NCBI RefSeq assembly: GCF_030649675.1
Contig: NZ_JAUTDR010000008.1
Span: forward strand, 1-64,000
Direction of reading: 5' to 3'
Length of the DNA stretch: 64,000 nt
Source: Haliea sp. E1-2-M8
GTDB taxonomy: Bacteria; Pseudomonadota; Gammaproteobacteria; Pseudomonadales; Halieaceae
This document shows, piece by piece, positions 1 to 9,724 of this stretch (the stretch's first letter is position 1; every line of letters begins with the position of its first letter). A program made the translations under genes and the position numbers. The notes under the pieces are model-generated. The model made no database searches, had not been told where the DNA came from, and worked only from the letters and a program-made list of their open reading frames with translations.

Positions 1-2
1 TA

Positions 3-356
3 TTCGGCATACGGCCGGTGCGCATTTTTCGCGAGGCAGCCACGCGCTTTCTCGAGGAGAATACCCACCTGGCTACCGGCTTGACCTCGCTGGAGTCGGC
101 GCCGCTGATCCAGTTGCTGCCGCTACACGATGCCAGGCGCCCCTACCCGCTCAGTTGGGAGGAGCAACACCGCTTGTTCAAGGCGCTGCCGGATCACCTG
201 AGCCGGATGTGTCTGTTCAAGGTGAATACCGGCTGCCGGGATGGCGAGGTCTGCAGCCTGCAGTGGGATTGGGAGATCGACGTGCCGGAACTGGGCACCT
301 CGGTGTTTCTTATTCCGGGAGCAAAGGTCAAGGCTCTTCAGGCTCTTCATCATTAA
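3..356 (+). pseudogene. Truncated tyrosine recombinase (phage/ICE integrase) remnant
   Basis: The frame is open to the left window edge, so the 5' end lies outside; the visible part reads from about base 3 and ends at TAA (354-356). It resembles the core-binding domain and start of the catalytic domain of tyrosine recombinases, which cut and rejoin DNA at attachment sites. The segment TGCRDGEVCSLQW looks like catalytic box I with its active Arg (residue 74 counted from the GTG at 18). The frame then departs from the family and stops after a short direct repeat (GGCTCTTCA at 332-340 and 341-349), so the later His-x-x-Arg box and the nucleophilic Tyr are absent. It should be inactive. Its position beside a tRNA with a duplicated 3' end supports an integrase origin. 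A frameshifted rather than deleted 3' part is possible, but I see no continuation in other frames. Confidence 0.7.
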
Positions 357-461
357 TAGGGTTTAGTGAAAACCGGCCCATCCCTCGTCAATTTGGTAGA
401 GCCTGCGGCACCGGACCCAAGGCGTCGGTGCCGGGTAGGCAATTGATTTTGAAGGGGAAAT

Positions 462-480
462 TGGTGGGCCGTGCTGGATT
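462..480. repeat. Putative attachment-site copy: duplicate of the tRNA-Lys 3' end
   Basis: The 19 bases TGGTGGGCCGTGCTGGATT are identical to 648-666, which is the 3' end of tRNA-Lys including the encoded CCA. Beyond them the sequences diverge. Integrases commonly recombine into tRNA 3' ends and leave such direct repeats as attL/attR. Together with the truncated integrase to the left this is most simply an att scar. Confidence 0.7.
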
Positions 481-482
481 GA

Positions 483-508
483 TCACAACAGCCTTTGGGC
501 TGTTGTGA
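483..508. terminator. Strong hairpin between the att copy and the tRNA
   Basis: Perfect 11-bp arms TCACAACAGCC (483-493) and GGCTGTTGTGA (498-508) enclose a 4-base loop. No T-run follows on either strand, so a terminator role is uncertain; it may belong to the remnant of the integrated element. The rest of 357-647 holds no convincing gene. Confidence 0.4.
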
Positions 509-602
509 CCCCTGCGGGGCGCCTCCGCTGCGCTGCGGCGTCCAAAATGCTCCGTTGGTCGCATTTTGTCGCAGGGGTTCTCTCCAGACGAACCCAACCC
601 CA

Positions 603-645
603 CAAACGCAAAATGCCACCCTTTTGGGGTGGCATTTTGCGTTTG
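603..645 (-). terminator. Long hairpin just downstream of tRNA-Lys
   Basis: Perfect 19-bp inverted arms (603-621 and 627-645) around a 5-base loop lie 2 bases beyond the CCA end of the tRNA gene. It would be transcribed immediately after the tRNA and could end transcription or guide 3' processing. A U-tract is missing on the tRNA strand, so it is not a textbook intrinsic terminator. Confidence 0.5.
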
Positions 646-647
646 TA

Positions 648-723
648 TGGTGGGCCGTGCTGGATTCGAACCAGCGACCAATTGGTTAAAAGCCAACTGC
701 TCTACCAACTGAGCTAACGGCCC
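648..723 (-). tRNA. tRNA-Lys (anticodon UUU)
   Basis: Read on the minus strand this 76-base gene folds as a cloverleaf. The acceptor stem is GGGCCGT/ACGGCCC, the D arm contains AGCTCAGTTGGTAGAGC, and the anticodon stem GTTGG/CCAAT (four pairs plus a terminal G/T position) closes the loop CTTTTAA, so the anticodon is TTT. The T arm is GCTGG-TTCGAAT-CCAGC and CCA is encoded at 650-648. It decodes AAA/AAG lysine codons. It lies downstream of queC, the same place as a tRNA-Lys in Pseudomonas that is a known insertion site for large integrative elements. Confidence 0.97.
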
Positions 724-737
724 CGAAAGAGCTGCGT

Positions 738-765
738 ATAGTACGGGTCTGGGTATAAAACTCAA
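738..765 (-). promoter_or_regulatory. Probable sigma-70 promoter of tRNA-Lys
   Basis: On the minus strand a -35-like TTGAGT (765-760) is separated by 16 bases from a -10-like TACTAT (743-738), placing the start of transcription a few bases before the tRNA 5' end at 723. Confidence 0.55.
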
Positions 766-799
766 GTGCTTTTTTACGTCATCGCCGCCTATTGTCCCG

Positions 800-1501
800 C
801 TATGACCGGTAACGGGTGGGATCGGTGACGCCCGCCTGCCTGAAACCCTCGCTACGCAGGCGGCAGGAGTCACACTTGCCGCAGGCGAGGCCCTGCTCGG
901 TGGCCTGGTAGCAGGAAACGGTGAGCGCATAGTCCACCCCCAGAGCCGCGCCCGCGCGGATGATATCGCCCTTGGAGAGGCGCATCAGGGGGGTATGGAT
1001 GGTGAGTTTCTGGCCTTCGACGCCGGCGCGGGTCGCCAGGTTGGCCATGGTCTCGAATGCGGCGATGTACTCGGGGCGGCAGTCGGGGTAACCGGAGTAG
1101 TCCACGGCGTTCACGCCAATAAAGATGTCGTTGGCGCCCAGCACCTCGGCCCAGCCCAGCGCTATCGACAGGAATACGGTGTTGCGGGCGGGCACGTAGG
1201 TGATGGGAATGCCGGTGGTCTCCTGCTCCGGTACGGCAATGGCCATATCCGTCAGGGCGGAGCCGCCGATGCTGTCCAGGTTGAGGGTTACCACCTTGTG
1301 TTCGACATCGCCGAGGGCGGCGGATGCCCGCGCCGCCGCCAGCAGCTCCGCCCGGTGCCGTTGGCCGTAGTCAAAGCTGAGGGTATAGCACTGGTAGCCC
1401 TGCGCCCGGGCCATGGCCAACACGGTGGTGGAGTCCAGGCCGCCGGACACGAGGATGACCGCGCGCCTGCCCGACCCCACCTGTTCAGTGCCCGGGCTCA
1501 T
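800..1501 (-). CDS. queC: 7-cyano-7-deazaguanine synthase QueC
   Basis: QueC converts 7-carboxy-7-deazaguanine to preQ0 using ATP and ammonia, in the cytosolic pathway to queuosine in tRNA. The 233-residue protein carries the PP-loop SGGLDSTT (residues 19-26) that binds ATP. Near the C-terminus it has four zinc cysteines (C197, C207, C210, C213; the last three in CGKCDSC). A longer open frame exists upstream, but the ATG at 1501 gives the family length and overlaps the end of queE by 17 bases, which suggests translational coupling. It is the last gene of the run that begins at ruvC. The next gene downstream, tRNA-Lys, has its own promoter-like sequence. Confidence 0.96.
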   Translation of the reverse strand: MSPGTEQVGSGRRAVILVSGGLDSTTVLAMARAQGYQCYTLSFDYGQRHRAELLAAARASAALGDVEHKVVTLNLDSIGGSALTDMAIAVPEQETTGIPITYVPARNTVFLSIALGWAEVLGANDIFIGVNAVDYSGYPDCRPEYIAAFETMANLATRAGVEGQKLTIHTPLMRLSKGDIIRAGAALGVDYALTVSCYQATEQGLACGKCDSCRLRSEGFRQAGVTDPTRYRS

Positions 1502-2180
1502 CGTTCCACAGCAGTTTGTGTAGCTGCAGTTGCAGCCGCACCGGCAGATTATCCGCCAGGATCCACTCCGCCAGTGTGCGGCCATGGAGCTGGCCGTGGC
1601 TGGGTGAAAACAGCACATCGCTCACCCGCTCCGCGAGCCGGTGCTCATCGAGCTTGAAGCGCGCCCATTCGTAGTCGGCGCGGTCACAGATGACGAACTT
1701 GACCTGGTCGCGAGGAGTGAGGTGGGCGATATTGGCGTAGTCGTTGCGGTGGGCCTCGGCGGAAGCCGGCGTCTTCAGATCCAGCACCTTGACCACCCGC
1801 GGGTCCACATCCGCGACCGGAAGCGCGCCGGAGGTCTCCAGCGACACTTCATAGCCCGCATCGCAGAGGGCCGCGAGCAAGGGCAGGCAGTTGGGCTGGG
1901 CCAGCGGCTCACCGCCGGTGACGGTGACATAACGCGGCCGGTGGTCGGCGACCTGCGCCAGCACCTGCTGCAGGCTCCACTGCTCGCCACCGCTGAAGGC
2001 GTAGGCCGTATCGCAGTAGACACAGCGCAGGGGGCAACCGGTAAGGCGTACGAATACGGTGGGCAGGCCCACGGTACGCGCTTCACCCTGCAGGGAATAG
2101 AAGATCTCGGTGATGCGCAAGGAGGAGTTCCCCGCGCCGGTGGAGGCCGCTGCGGGGGTTCGGTCGGGAGTGCTTGGCAT
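1485..2180 (-). CDS. queE: 7-carboxy-7-deazaguanine synthase QueE (radical SAM)
   Basis: QueE uses a [4Fe-4S] cluster and S-adenosylmethionine to contract 6-carboxytetrahydropterin to 7-carboxy-7-deazaguanine, the step before QueC. The 231-residue protein has the radical SAM cluster motif C49-x3-C53-x2-C56, followed by a GGEP motif at 89-92 that contacts SAM. The first roughly 20 residues are low-complexity Ser/Thr/Ala, so an internal start is possible, but the family core begins near residue 21. It sits 18 bases after cpoB and overlaps queC by 17 bases. Linkage of queE-queC to the tol-pal genes is conserved in Pseudomonas-like bacteria. Confidence 0.96.
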   Translation of the reverse strand: MPSTPDRTPAAASTGAGNSSLRITEIFYSLQGEARTVGLPTVFVRLTGCPLRCVYCDTAYAFSGGEQWSLQQVLAQVADHRPRYVTVTGGEPLAQPNCLPLLAALCDAGYEVSLETSGALPVADVDPRVVKVLDLKTPASAEAHRNDYANIAHLTPRDQVKFVICDRADYEWARFKLDEHRLAERVSDVLFSPSHGQLHGRTLAEWILADNLPVRLQLQLHKLLWNDEPGH

Positions 2181-2198
2181 GGCTGAACTGACCCGCGG

Positions 2199-3116
2199 TC
2201 AGTAGTTCTCGCTGATGAAATCCTGTGCCAGCTTGACCGCCGCACTGTTGGTGGAGCCGTATTCGCTGATCACGCGATCCAGAAACTCCCGGGCGCGCTC
2301 GCGATTGCCCTTGGTGTAGTGGATCCGGCCCAGCTTGAACAGGGCGTCGGGCACCTTGGAGTCGTCCGGGTACATGTCCAGCAACAGCATGAAGGACTGC
2401 CGCGCAGCCTCGGCGTCCGTCGGCGAGGCCACCAGGTACAACTCACCGAGCCAGTAGTGGGCGTTGGGGGTAAAACGCCCGGATGGATAGTCCTGCAGGA
2501 ACTGCTGGAAGGCCGTAACCGCCTGATTGAACTGCTGGTTGCGCACCAGGGCATAGGCGGCCTGGTAAGCCTGCGCCTCGCCGGGCTGCGCGTCGGATGT
2601 CGCGGCGGCCGGCGACGAACGCGGCGCTGCCGCCTCGTCAGTGGGAGCAGAATCGGCTGGCTCTACCGCTGTTTCAGGTGAAAGTCCGCCGCTGCCACCG
2701 GCCAGCAAACCCAGGCGGCGATCGAGATCAATGTAGCGCTCCAGGCTTTGGGCCTTGAGGGTGCGCAGCTCGTGCGCCTGCTCTTCGACCATGCCGTTGA
2801 GGCGCATCACTTCCTGCTGCAGCTGCTGCACTTTCATCAGCAATTGGCCCGCGTTGCCACTGCCACCGCCGACCGGACTTGGAGGGCTCTCACCCTGGAT
2901 TGCCGGAGCTGCAGGTGCAGAGCCGATGCCATAGCTGGTGACCGGATACGACTGGGCAGGCTGTACCGCAGAGGAAGACGAGGGATTGACAGCCTGGGCG
3001 GCACGCTCCGCTTCGACGTCAATATAATCCTGGGCTTGTGCGGCTGCCAGAAAGCAGAACGGGCCGACCGCGAGGGCCAACCCGTTTGCCAACAGCGCTT
3101 TGCTGACGTAACGCAT
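2199..3116 (-). CDS. cpoB: Cell division coordinator CpoB (YbgF), Tol-Pal associated
   Basis: CpoB is a periplasmic protein that links peptidoglycan synthesis by PBP1B to Tol-driven outer membrane constriction. The 305-residue protein begins with a Sec signal peptide (likely cleavage after AQA, residue 28). A Ser/Pro/Gly-rich linker and a heptad-like coiled coil follow (about 92-140, rich in Gln/Leu/Glu; trimerising in the family). About 183-305 is a TPR region whose repeats contain AYALVRNQQFNQAVTAFQQF and HYWLGELY. It starts 13 bases after pal, in the standard last position of the tol-pal operon. Confidence 0.94.
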   Translation of the reverse strand: MRYVSKALLANGLALAVGPFCFLAAAQAQDYIDVEAERAAQAVNPSSSSAVQPAQSYPVTSYGIGSAPAAPAIQGESPPSPVGGGSGNAGQLLMKVQQLQQEVMRLNGMVEEQAHELRTLKAQSLERYIDLDRRLGLLAGGSGGLSPETAVEPADSAPTDEAAAPRSSPAAATSDAQPGEAQAYQAAYALVRNQQFNQAVTAFQQFLQDYPSGRFTPNAHYWLGELYLVASPTDAEAARQSFMLLLDMYPDDSKVPDALFKLGRIHYTKGNRERAREFLDRVISEYGSTNSAAVKLAQDFISENY

Positions 3117-3129
3117 GCGCTACCGCGAC

Positions 3130-3663
3130 CTACTTGAGCTCAACGCGGCGGTTCTGCGACCAATTGGCTTCGCCGGAACCGTAAGCGATGGGCTGTTCTT
3201 CGCCGTAGCTGACCGTCTCAATGCGGTAGCTGGGAATGCCGTTGACGACCATGTAGTCGCGTACAGTATTGCCGCGGCGCTCGCCCAGCGCCATGTTGTA
3301 CTCGCGGGTGCCGCGCTCGTCAGTGTGACCTTCAAGGCGCACGCTGCGATCGTTGGTCCGGAGCAGGGCAATATGGGCGTCCAGCGCTTCCTGAGCCTGG
3401 GGCTTCAGAGTGGAGCTGTCGTAGTCAAAGTAGAACACGTTACCCACGGCGGCAACGGCGTCCTGCAGGCGCTGCTGCTGCTGTGCACCAGAAGCCTCGG
3501 CATCAGCGGCAGCGGCGCGCTCGGCGGCGGAACGGGCAGCGGCTTCGGCAGCGGCGGCAGCAGCGGCGTCATCGTCTTTGGTGTCCTTGCTGGAACAGGC
3601 GACCAGAAAAGCTGCCGCGAAGAGCAGAGTCAGTGCCTTGCCAGCAACAGTCAGTTGTTTCAT
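3130..3663 (-). CDS. pal: Peptidoglycan-associated lipoprotein Pal
   Basis: Pal is an outer-membrane lipoprotein that binds peptidoglycan and is redistributed by the Tol complex at the division site. The 177-residue protein has a lipoprotein signal with lipobox LVAC; Cys23 would be lipidated. An Ala-rich linker of about 30 residues is followed by an OmpA-like domain (about 75-177) with the diaminopimelate-binding motif [12 protein letters not shown]. It lies 54 bases downstream of tolB and 13 bases upstream of cpoB. The Ala/Glu-rich linker (about 34-60) is a little longer than in many relatives but of the usual type. Confidence 0.96.
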   Translation of the reverse strand: MKQLTVAGKALTLLFAAAFLVACSSKDTKDDDAAAAAAAEAAARSAAERAAAADAEASGAQQQQRLQDAVAAVGNVFYFDYDSSTLKPQAQEALDAHIALLRTNDRSVRLEGHTDERGTREYNMALGERRGNTVRDYMVVNGIPSYRIETVSYGEEQPIAYGSGEANWSQNRRVELK

Positions 3664-3717
3664 TACGTTTCTTTCCTTGCGAATGATGGTTAATGACCTG
3701 GGTTACGACCGCCGGGT

Positions 3718-5019
3718 TCAGCGACTTAAATAGGGTGACCATGCCGGTTCACGGACGTCGCCTTCGCGCACCGGTAAACGGAATTTCACTCCACCGTCCA
3801 CGGATACAGCAGCAAGAATGCCACGGTCGCCGGATTTGGTGCCATACAATACCATAGAGCCATTGGGGGCGATACTGGGACTTTCGTCAAGCTCGGTGCT
3901 GGTAAGAACCTGCAGGCGGTTGCTGACCAGGTCCTGCAACGCGATGTGGAAGCGCCCGCCGGACTGATGCACCATCACCATATTGCGCCCATCCTGGGCG
4001 ATGCGCGCCCTGGCATTGTAGCTGCCTTCGAAAGTGACCCGGTCGGTAGCGCCGCTGCGCAGGTCGTAGCGGTAGATCTGCGGGCGCCCGCCCCGGTCGG
4101 AGGTGAACATCAGGGACCTGCCGTCAGGCATCCAGGCAGGCTCCGTGTCGATGGCATAGTGGCGGGTAACCTGGGTCAACTGCTTGCTGCGCAGGTCCAT
4201 CAGGTAGATATCGGGGTTGCCGTCCTTGGACAACACCATCGCCATGGTACTGCCATCCGGCGACCAGGCCGGCGCGCCGTTGAGGCCGCGGAAATTGGTC
4301 AGCTGCTCGCGCGCGCCGGTAGCCAGCTCCTGACGATAGATCGCCGGGCGGCTGGTTTCGAAGGATACGTAGGCAATGTGCTTGCCGTCGGGGGACCAGG
4401 TCGGCGCCATGATCGGCTCCCGGGACTCCAGCAGCACGATCGGGCGGGCACCGTCGGCGTCGGCCAGGGTCAGCCGGTAGTAATCCTTGCCGGCCGGGTT
4501 GCGGGTCACGGAGACGTACAACAGCCGGGTGGCAAAGGCGCCGGGGATGCCGGTCAGGGTCTCATAGACCTCATCCGCCACCCGGTGGGAGAGCATCCTG
4601 GCCTCATTGACATGGCCTTCCTCGTAGCCGTGCAGCACCCGCGCCTGGCGGTTGACGTCAAACAGCTCGTACTCGATCCGCATCTGCACCTGGCCGGTGA
4701 CCGACACCCGGCCGATCAGCACGTAGTCAGAGTTGATGGCGCGCCAGTCGCGGTAGAACACCTGCTCCTGGGTACTGGGCCGGGCCAGCATGTCGCCCCG
4801 ATCCACCGGATCGAACTGGCCGCTCCGGGCGAGGTCCGCGTCGATGACCTGGGCTGCATCTTCCGGCGGAGCCCCGGTGCCCTGCCATGCAAAGGGCACC
4901 ACGGCGATGGGCGTGGGGTTATCCATCCCCTGGGTGATTTCGATGACCAGTTGCGCCCGGGCGCTCATCGCCGCCAGGGCAATCACGGCCCCCAGTATCA
5001 CTGCTGTCAGGTGTTTCAT
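3718..5019 (-). CDS. tolB: Tol-Pal system periplasmic protein TolB
   Basis: TolB shuttles between Pal and the energised TolA in the periplasm. The 433-residue protein has a Sec signal peptide with likely cleavage after ARA (about residue 22), an N-terminal alpha/beta domain to about 165, and then a beta-propeller. Its WD40-like blades recur as [29 protein letters not shown] and [18 protein letters not shown]. The mature N-terminus provides the segment that contacts TolA in the family. The start codon overlaps the stop of tolA by one base (TGATG), a typical sign of coupled translation. Length and domain order are normal. Confidence 0.96.
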   Translation of the reverse strand: MKHLTAVILGAVIALAAMSARAQLVIEITQGMDNPTPIAVVPFAWQGTGAPPEDAAQVIDADLARSGQFDPVDRGDMLARPSTQEQVFYRDWRAINSDYVLIGRVSVTGQVQMRIEYELFDVNRQARVLHGYEEGHVNEARMLSHRVADEVYETLTGIPGAFATRLLYVSVTRNPAGKDYYRLTLADADGARPIVLLESREPIMAPTWSPDGKHIAYVSFETSRPAIYRQELATGAREQLTNFRGLNGAPAWSPDGSTMAMVLSKDGNPDIYLMDLRSKQLTQVTRHYAIDTEPAWMPDGRSLMFTSDRGGRPQIYRYDLRSGATDRVTFEGSYNARARIAQDGRNMVMVHQSGGRFHIALQDLVSNRLQVLTSTELDESPSIAPNGSMVLYGTKSGDRGILAAVSVDGGVKFRLPVREGDVREPAWSPYLSR

Positions 5020-5855
5020 CAGTAACGTAGATCCTCTGGTCTGAATAACAGGCGAAAGCGCCGGAAGTTCTGTTCGAATTCGCGCGGCGGCAGGTTCTTG
5101 AGCTCGGGAAAGTTGCCCGCACGCTCAACCGCGGCGAGCGCGGAACGGTCAAATGCGTTATCCCCGCTGCTGCGCAGCACGCTCACACTGACCACCTCGC
5201 CAGTGGGAATCAACTGTATGGACAGCAGAACCTCCATTCCGTTGCGGGCGCTGGGCGGGCGGCTCCAGCGCCGCTCCACCGTCTGCTGGATCAGGGAGGC
5301 ATAGCTGGCCGCCAACTCTGCGGATGCGGCGGCAGCGCGCGCAGCCTGTTCCTCGGCGGCCTTGCGCGCTGCCTCCTGGCGCGCCGCCTCCGCCAGCTCC
5401 TGCGGGGTGGGGCCGGGGGGCTCGGGTTTCGGCTCGGGCTTCGGTGCCGGCTTGGGTTCGGGCTTCGGCGCGGGTTTGGGCTCCGGCTTGGGTGCTGGCT
5501 TCGGTTCCGGCTTGGGAGCCGGTTTCGGTTCCGGCTTGGGTTTGGGTTTGGGCTCAGGCTTCGGCTCGGGTTTGGGCTCAGGCTTCGGCTCGGGTTTGGG
5601 CTCAGGCTTCGGCTCGGGTTTGGGCTCAGGCTTCGGCTCGGGCTTCGGTTCCGGCTTGGGTTGGACCTGACCGAGATCCACCAGGGTCGCATTGATGACC
5701 TTCGGCATGGGCTTCGGCTGCAGCACCCGCTCCTCGGAGCTGGTCCAGTTGGCCGTCAGCAGATACACGACCAGCACGTGCAGCAGCACCGTCGCCAGCG
5801 CCGGGCGCAGGACAATGCGCGGCGTCACCGGCTTGACGTAGATGGGGAAATTCAC
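5019..5855 (-). CDS. tolA: Inner membrane energy-coupling protein TolA with a Pro-Lys-Pro-Glu spacer
   Basis: TolA passes proton-motive energy from TolQR to TolB-Pal. The 278-residue protein has one N-terminal membrane helix (about 18-35), then an unusual spacer of PKPE/PKPA repeats (about 66-147), then a short Ala/Glu/Lys-rich helix (150-185). It ends in a TolA/TonB-type C-terminal domain (about 185-275). In well-studied TolA proteins the spacer is a long Ala/Lys/Glu helix; here most of it is replaced by a TonB-like extended proline-lysine rod. The tol gene order makes TolA rather than TonB the right call. The start overlaps tolR by 4 bases and the stop overlaps tolB by 1. Confidence 0.93.
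   Translation of the reverse strand: MNFPIYVKPVTPRIVLRPALATVLLHVLVVYLLTANWTSSEERVLQPKPMPKVINATLVDLGQVQPKPEPKPEPKPEPKPEPKPEPKPEPKPEPKPEPKPEPKPKPKPEPKPAPKPEPKPAPKPEPKPAPKPEPKPAPKPEPKPEPPGPTPQELAEAARQEAARKAAEEQAARAAAASAELAASYASLIQQTVERRWSRPPSARNGMEVLLSIQLIPTGEVVSVSVLRSSGDNAFDRSALAAVERAGNFPELKNLPPREFEQNFRRFRLLFRPEDLRY
5415..5660. repeat. In-frame repeat tract encoding PKPE/PKPA units in tolA
   Basis: About 245 bases are built of 12-base units (codons for Pro-Lys-Pro-Glu or Pro-Lys-Pro-Ala), with a higher-order 24-base unit most regular between about 5550 and 5640. Such a tract can change length by slippage in multiples of 12 without breaking the frame. Confidence 0.9.
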
Positions 5856-6274
5856 TGGGGTGGCTCTGTCACCAGTCCGACGCTGGGGGCACCCGCTTCC
5901 TGCAGGGCAGCCATCAGGGTGACCACCTCACCGTAGGGTACGGCCCGGTCGCCCCACACCAGCACCGGCTTTTTCGGGCTGCGGCGCATGACCGCGCCCA
6001 CGCGCTGGGTGATGGTCGCCAGCTCCAGCGCCTGCTTCTCGTCCTCGCCCAGGTTGAGGAAAAGCTGGCCGCTGCTGTCAATGGAGATGATCAGCGGCTC
6101 GCTGTCCTGATTGTCCACCGGGTCGGCATCGGCGGTGGGGAGCTCTACCTTCACCCCCTGCATCAACATAGGCGCGGTCACCATGAAGATGATGAGCAGT
6201 ACCAGCATGACGTCTATATAAGGAACGACGTTGATGTCGGCCATGGGGCGGCGCTTGGTGCGGGATCTGGGCAC
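5852..6274 (-). CDS. tolR: Tol proton-channel subunit TolR (ExbD/TolR family)
   Basis: TolR pairs with TolQ to form the proton-driven motor that energises TolA. The 140-residue protein has a short basic cytoplasmic N-terminus ([10 protein letters not shown]), one membrane helix at about 19-38 containing Asp21 in [10 protein letters not shown], the residue thought to carry protons, and a periplasmic domain that binds peptidoglycan in relatives. It begins 8 bases after tolQ and overlaps tolA by 4 bases. All family features are present. Confidence 0.96.
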   Translation of the reverse strand: MPRSRTKRRPMADINVVPYIDVMLVLLIIFMVTAPMLMQGVKVELPTADADPVDNQDSEPLIISIDSSGQLFLNLGEDEKQALELATITQRVGAVMRRSPKKPVLVWGDRAVPYGEVVTLMAALQEAGAPSVGLVTEPPQ

Positions 6275-6282
6275 GGCGGCGG

Positions 6283-6993
6283 TTACCCCGCTTTCCTGTC
6301 GCGGGCGCGCAGGGCGTAGGCCTGGCGGTAGAGGATGCTGGAGAACTCATCGACAAAGGTGTCGTAACGATTGAGGAACATGTCCATGCGGCTGGCAAAG
6401 CGATTGTAGGCGAGTACCGCGGGAATCGCGGCGAACAGGCCCATGGCGGTGGCGATCAGGGCCTCGGAAATACCCGGCGCCACCGTGGCCAGGGTCGCCT
6501 GGGTGGCATTGGCGAGGCCGCGGAAACTGTTCATGATCCCCCAGACCGTGCCGAACAGGCCGATATAGGGGCTGGTGGAGCCGACGGAGGCGAGGAAGGA
6601 CAGGTGCTTCTCCAGACGCTCTTCCTCCCGCAGCATGGCAACGCGCATGGCCCGGCGCGAGCCCTCGATGACCGCCTCGGAATCCATCTCCGACTGCTTG
6701 GCCAGACGCGAGAACTCCTTGAACCCGGCGCGAAAGATGCTCTCCATGCCGACAATAATTGCGCCATCGGCGGCGCGGTCGTTGCCCTCGCGGTACAGCT
6801 GCGACAGGTCGATACCGGACCAGAAGCGCTCCTCGAACTGGAACATCTCCTCGCGACCGTTGCGGAAATAGATAAACCGCTGGACGATCATGTACCAGGA
6901 GGCCATGGAGGCCGCCAGCAGGGTCAGCATGACCAGCTGCACGGTGAATCCGGCCTCGAGAATCAGGTCGATAATACTCAGTTGCGCTTCCAA
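6283..6993 (-). CDS. tolQ: Tol proton-channel subunit TolQ (MotA/TolQ/ExbB family)
   Basis: TolQ is the multi-helix stator subunit of the TolQRA complex in the inner membrane. I chose a TTG start at 6993 (LEAQLSIIDLILEAG), because a purine-rich SD-like run (GGGGGAG, 7009-7003) lies 9 bases upstream and the resulting 236 residues match the family. A longer frame to 7095 would add a Cys-rich, non-membrane leader and overlap ybgC. A first membrane helix lies near residues 12-35, followed by a cytoplasmic loop. The two C-terminal helices include YIGLFGTVWGIMNSF and the segment ISEALIATAMGLFAAIPAV, which line the channel in relatives. It starts 16 bases after ybgC. Confidence 0.92.
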   Translation of the reverse strand: MEAQLSIIDLILEAGFTVQLVMLTLLAASMASWYMIVQRFIYFRNGREEMFQFEERFWSGIDLSQLYREGNDRAADGAIIVGMESIFRAGFKEFSRLAKQSEMDSEAVIEGSRRAMRVAMLREEERLEKHLSFLASVGSTSPYIGLFGTVWGIMNSFRGLANATQATLATVAPGISEALIATAMGLFAAIPAVLAYNRFASRMDMFLNRYDTFVDEFSSILYRQAYALRARDRKAG

Positions 6994-7009
6994 GTGTCGG
7001 GCTCCCCCC

Positions 7010-7419
7010 TCAGTGAATCTGCGCGGCGCGCAGAGTGTCCAGCATATCCCGTGGCAGGCGCCGCGGACGCAGCCCGGCGCGGTCGACGCAGGCAATGGTA
7101 ACCTCGGCGGATGCCAGTTCTTGTCCGCCGCGGCGAATGGCCTGACGCATTACCAGGCTGGCGCCGCCCACATCCGCCAGGGTCAAGCCCGCTTCCAGCT
7201 CATCGTCCAGCAGCGCCGGGGCCTGATAGCGGACCACCACGTCCCGCACCACGAACATCAGGTCATGGTTGAAGATGTAATCCTTGCCAAAGCCCAGGCT
7301 GCGCATGAATTCGGTGCGGGCGCGTTCCATGAATTTCAGGTAATTGACGTAGTAGACAATGCCGCCGGCATCGGTGTCCTCAATGTAGACTCGCAGCTTA
7401 ATTGAAAATTCCACTGCAC

Positions 7420-7423
<4 letters not shown>
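7010..7423 (-). CDS. ybgC: Tol-Pal associated acyl-CoA thioesterase YbgC
   Basis: YbgC is a hot-dog-fold thioesterase that hydrolyses acyl-CoA and is almost always encoded first in the tol-pal operon; it has been linked to phospholipid metabolism. The 137-residue protein has the 4-hydroxybenzoyl-CoA thioesterase signature [20 protein letters not shown] (residues 15-34), with the expected catalytic Asp at about 18. Its start overlaps the end of ruvB by 4 bases (ATGA), tying the recombination and envelope genes into one transcript. Confidence 0.95.
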
Positions 7424-8477
<1,054 letters not shown>

Positions 8478-8478
<1 letters not shown>

Positions 8479-9092
8479 CAGCGGCTCACCACGGCTTTCA
8501 GGGCGCGGCGGATCAGGTCCTCGCTACCGGCGCTGTGTTCATCGTTGACCGCGGCAATCATGCGCGCGGCCTCGGCGGGTTTGTAACCCAGCGCTACCAG
8601 TGCGCCCTCGGCATCCGCCACCTTGTCAGTGGCCGGCACGTAGCCGGCCGCAGGTACCGAAGTGCCAGCCTCCGCCCATTGGCCCAGCCAGTTTTTGAGC
8701 TTGTCGCGCATCTCCACCAGCAGGCGCTCGGCGGTTTTCTTGCCGACTCCCGGCAATGCCACCAGCGCGGAGAGGTCGTCCCGCTGGACGCAGCGCGCAA
8801 ACTCGGTGGCATCCATGCCCGAGAGAATGGTCAGCGCCAGCTTGGGGCCCACCCCGCTGACCTTCACCAGCTGCCGGAACAGGGCGCGGTCGCGCTCATC
8901 AATAAAGCCGTACAGCAGCTGCGCGTCCTCGCGCACGACGAAATGGGTCAGCAGGGTAACGTCCGCGCCCAGTTCGGGGAGCTGGAACAGAGTGCTCATC
9001 GGCACCTGAAGGTCATACCCCACCCCCGCCACGTCGACGAGAATGTCCGGAGGCTGTTTGCACACCAGGGTGCCGCGTATCCTGCCTATCAT
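8478..9092 (-). CDS. ruvA: Holliday junction-binding protein RuvA
   Basis: RuvA forms the tetrameric platform that holds a Holliday junction while RuvB pumps DNA. The 204-residue protein has the N-terminal OB-fold domain (1-62), two helix-hairpin-helix motifs (VSGVGPK near 78-84 and LPGVGKK near 113-119), a linker, and the C-terminal domain (about 155-200) that contacts RuvB. It starts 18 bases after ruvC and its stop overlaps the ruvB start as TGATG. Normal length. Confidence 0.97.
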
Positions 9093-9110
9093 TATCCTGT
9101 CACCGTTGCG

Positions 9111-9629
9111 CTAGCGCATCCGCCGCCGGCGCACGGAGGTGGCGCCGACAATGTTTATCATACTGTGTTGGGTATGGGCATGACACAGGGCGGCGGCCAG
9201 GGCATCCGCGGCGTCCTCCTGCGGCTCCGCCGGCAGCTTCAGCAACACCTTGACCATGTGCTGCACCTGGCTTTTGTCCGCAGCGCCCGTACCCACCACC
9301 GCCTGCTTGATCTGGCGCGCGGAATACTCGGCAACCGCCATGTTGTGCGCCACACAGGCAACGATGGCGGCGCCCCGCGCCTGCCCCAGCTTGAGCGCGG
9401 ACCCCGCGCTCCTGGCCATGAATACCTGCTCGATGGCCAGCTGGTCGGGGCAGTGCAGCAGGACCAGTTCAGTCACGCTCGCATAGATCACCCCCAGCCG
9501 CTCGGGCAGCTCCCCTGCGGGCAGGCGGATCACGCCGCTGGTCAGGTATTCGCTGCGACCAGAAACATAATTGATAATGCCAAAACCCGTTTTGCGGGAA
9601 CCGGGGTCGATCCCGAGGATGACCGCCAT
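9111..9629 (-). CDS. ruvC: Holliday junction resolvase RuvC
   Basis: RuvC cuts Holliday junctions symmetrically to finish recombinational repair. The 172-residue protein has all four acidic catalytic residues of the RNase H-like fold: Asp8 in [10 protein letters not shown], Glu67 in AIEQVF, and Asp139 and Asp142 in DAADAL. It is the first gene of the long minus-strand run. Upstream (9630-9724) there is a LexA box. In Pseudomonas a yebC gene lies between aspS and ruvC; here aspS and ruvC are separated only by about 95 bases, so yebC is missing from this place. Confidence 0.97.
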   Translation of the reverse strand: MAVILGIDPGSRKTGFGIINYVSGRSEYLTSGVIRLPAGELPERLGVIYASVTELVLLHCPDQLAIEQVFMARSAGSALKLGQARGAAIVACVAHNMAVAEYSARQIKQAVVGTGAADKSQVQHMVKVLLKLPAEPQEDAADALAAALCHAHTQHSMINIVGATSVRRRRMR

Positions 9630-9660
9630 ACTGTGCTCCGAGCGCTGCCTGGAATGCCTG

Positions 9661-9680
9661 ATCTGTATAAATCTACAGTA
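9661..9680 (-). promoter_or_regulatory. LexA (SOS) box upstream of ruvC
   Basis: The sequence CTGT-ATAAATCT-ACAG at 9663-9678 fits the LexA half-site pattern CTGT-N8-ACAG, with A/T-rich centre and good flanks. It lies 31-50 bases upstream of the ruvC start. A weak promoter (TTGGAG at 9698-9693, 17-base spacer, TAGATT at 9675-9670 on the minus strand) would be covered by bound LexA. SOS control of ruvAB/ruvCAB is established in other gammaproteobacteria. Confidence 0.8.
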
Positions 9681-9724
9681 TTATGGCGGCGGCTCCAACT
9701 GCCGACCGAGGCCCCCTGCCGGGG

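Noticed and set aside
375-460. Possible second tRNA or tRNA relic (GGTAGAGC and an inverted GCACCG/CGGTGC)
   Set aside because: I could not build an acceptor stem, anticodon arm and T arm together; only the 3' end duplicate at 462-480 is convincing.
353-717. Short open frames around the tRNA (64-117 codons)
   Set aside because: They run through the tRNA, hairpins and att copy, have no ribosome sites and no recognisable domains.
5415-5660. Repeat tract resembling a CRISPR array
   Set aside because: Units are 12-24 bases without spacers and encode PKPE in the tolA frame.
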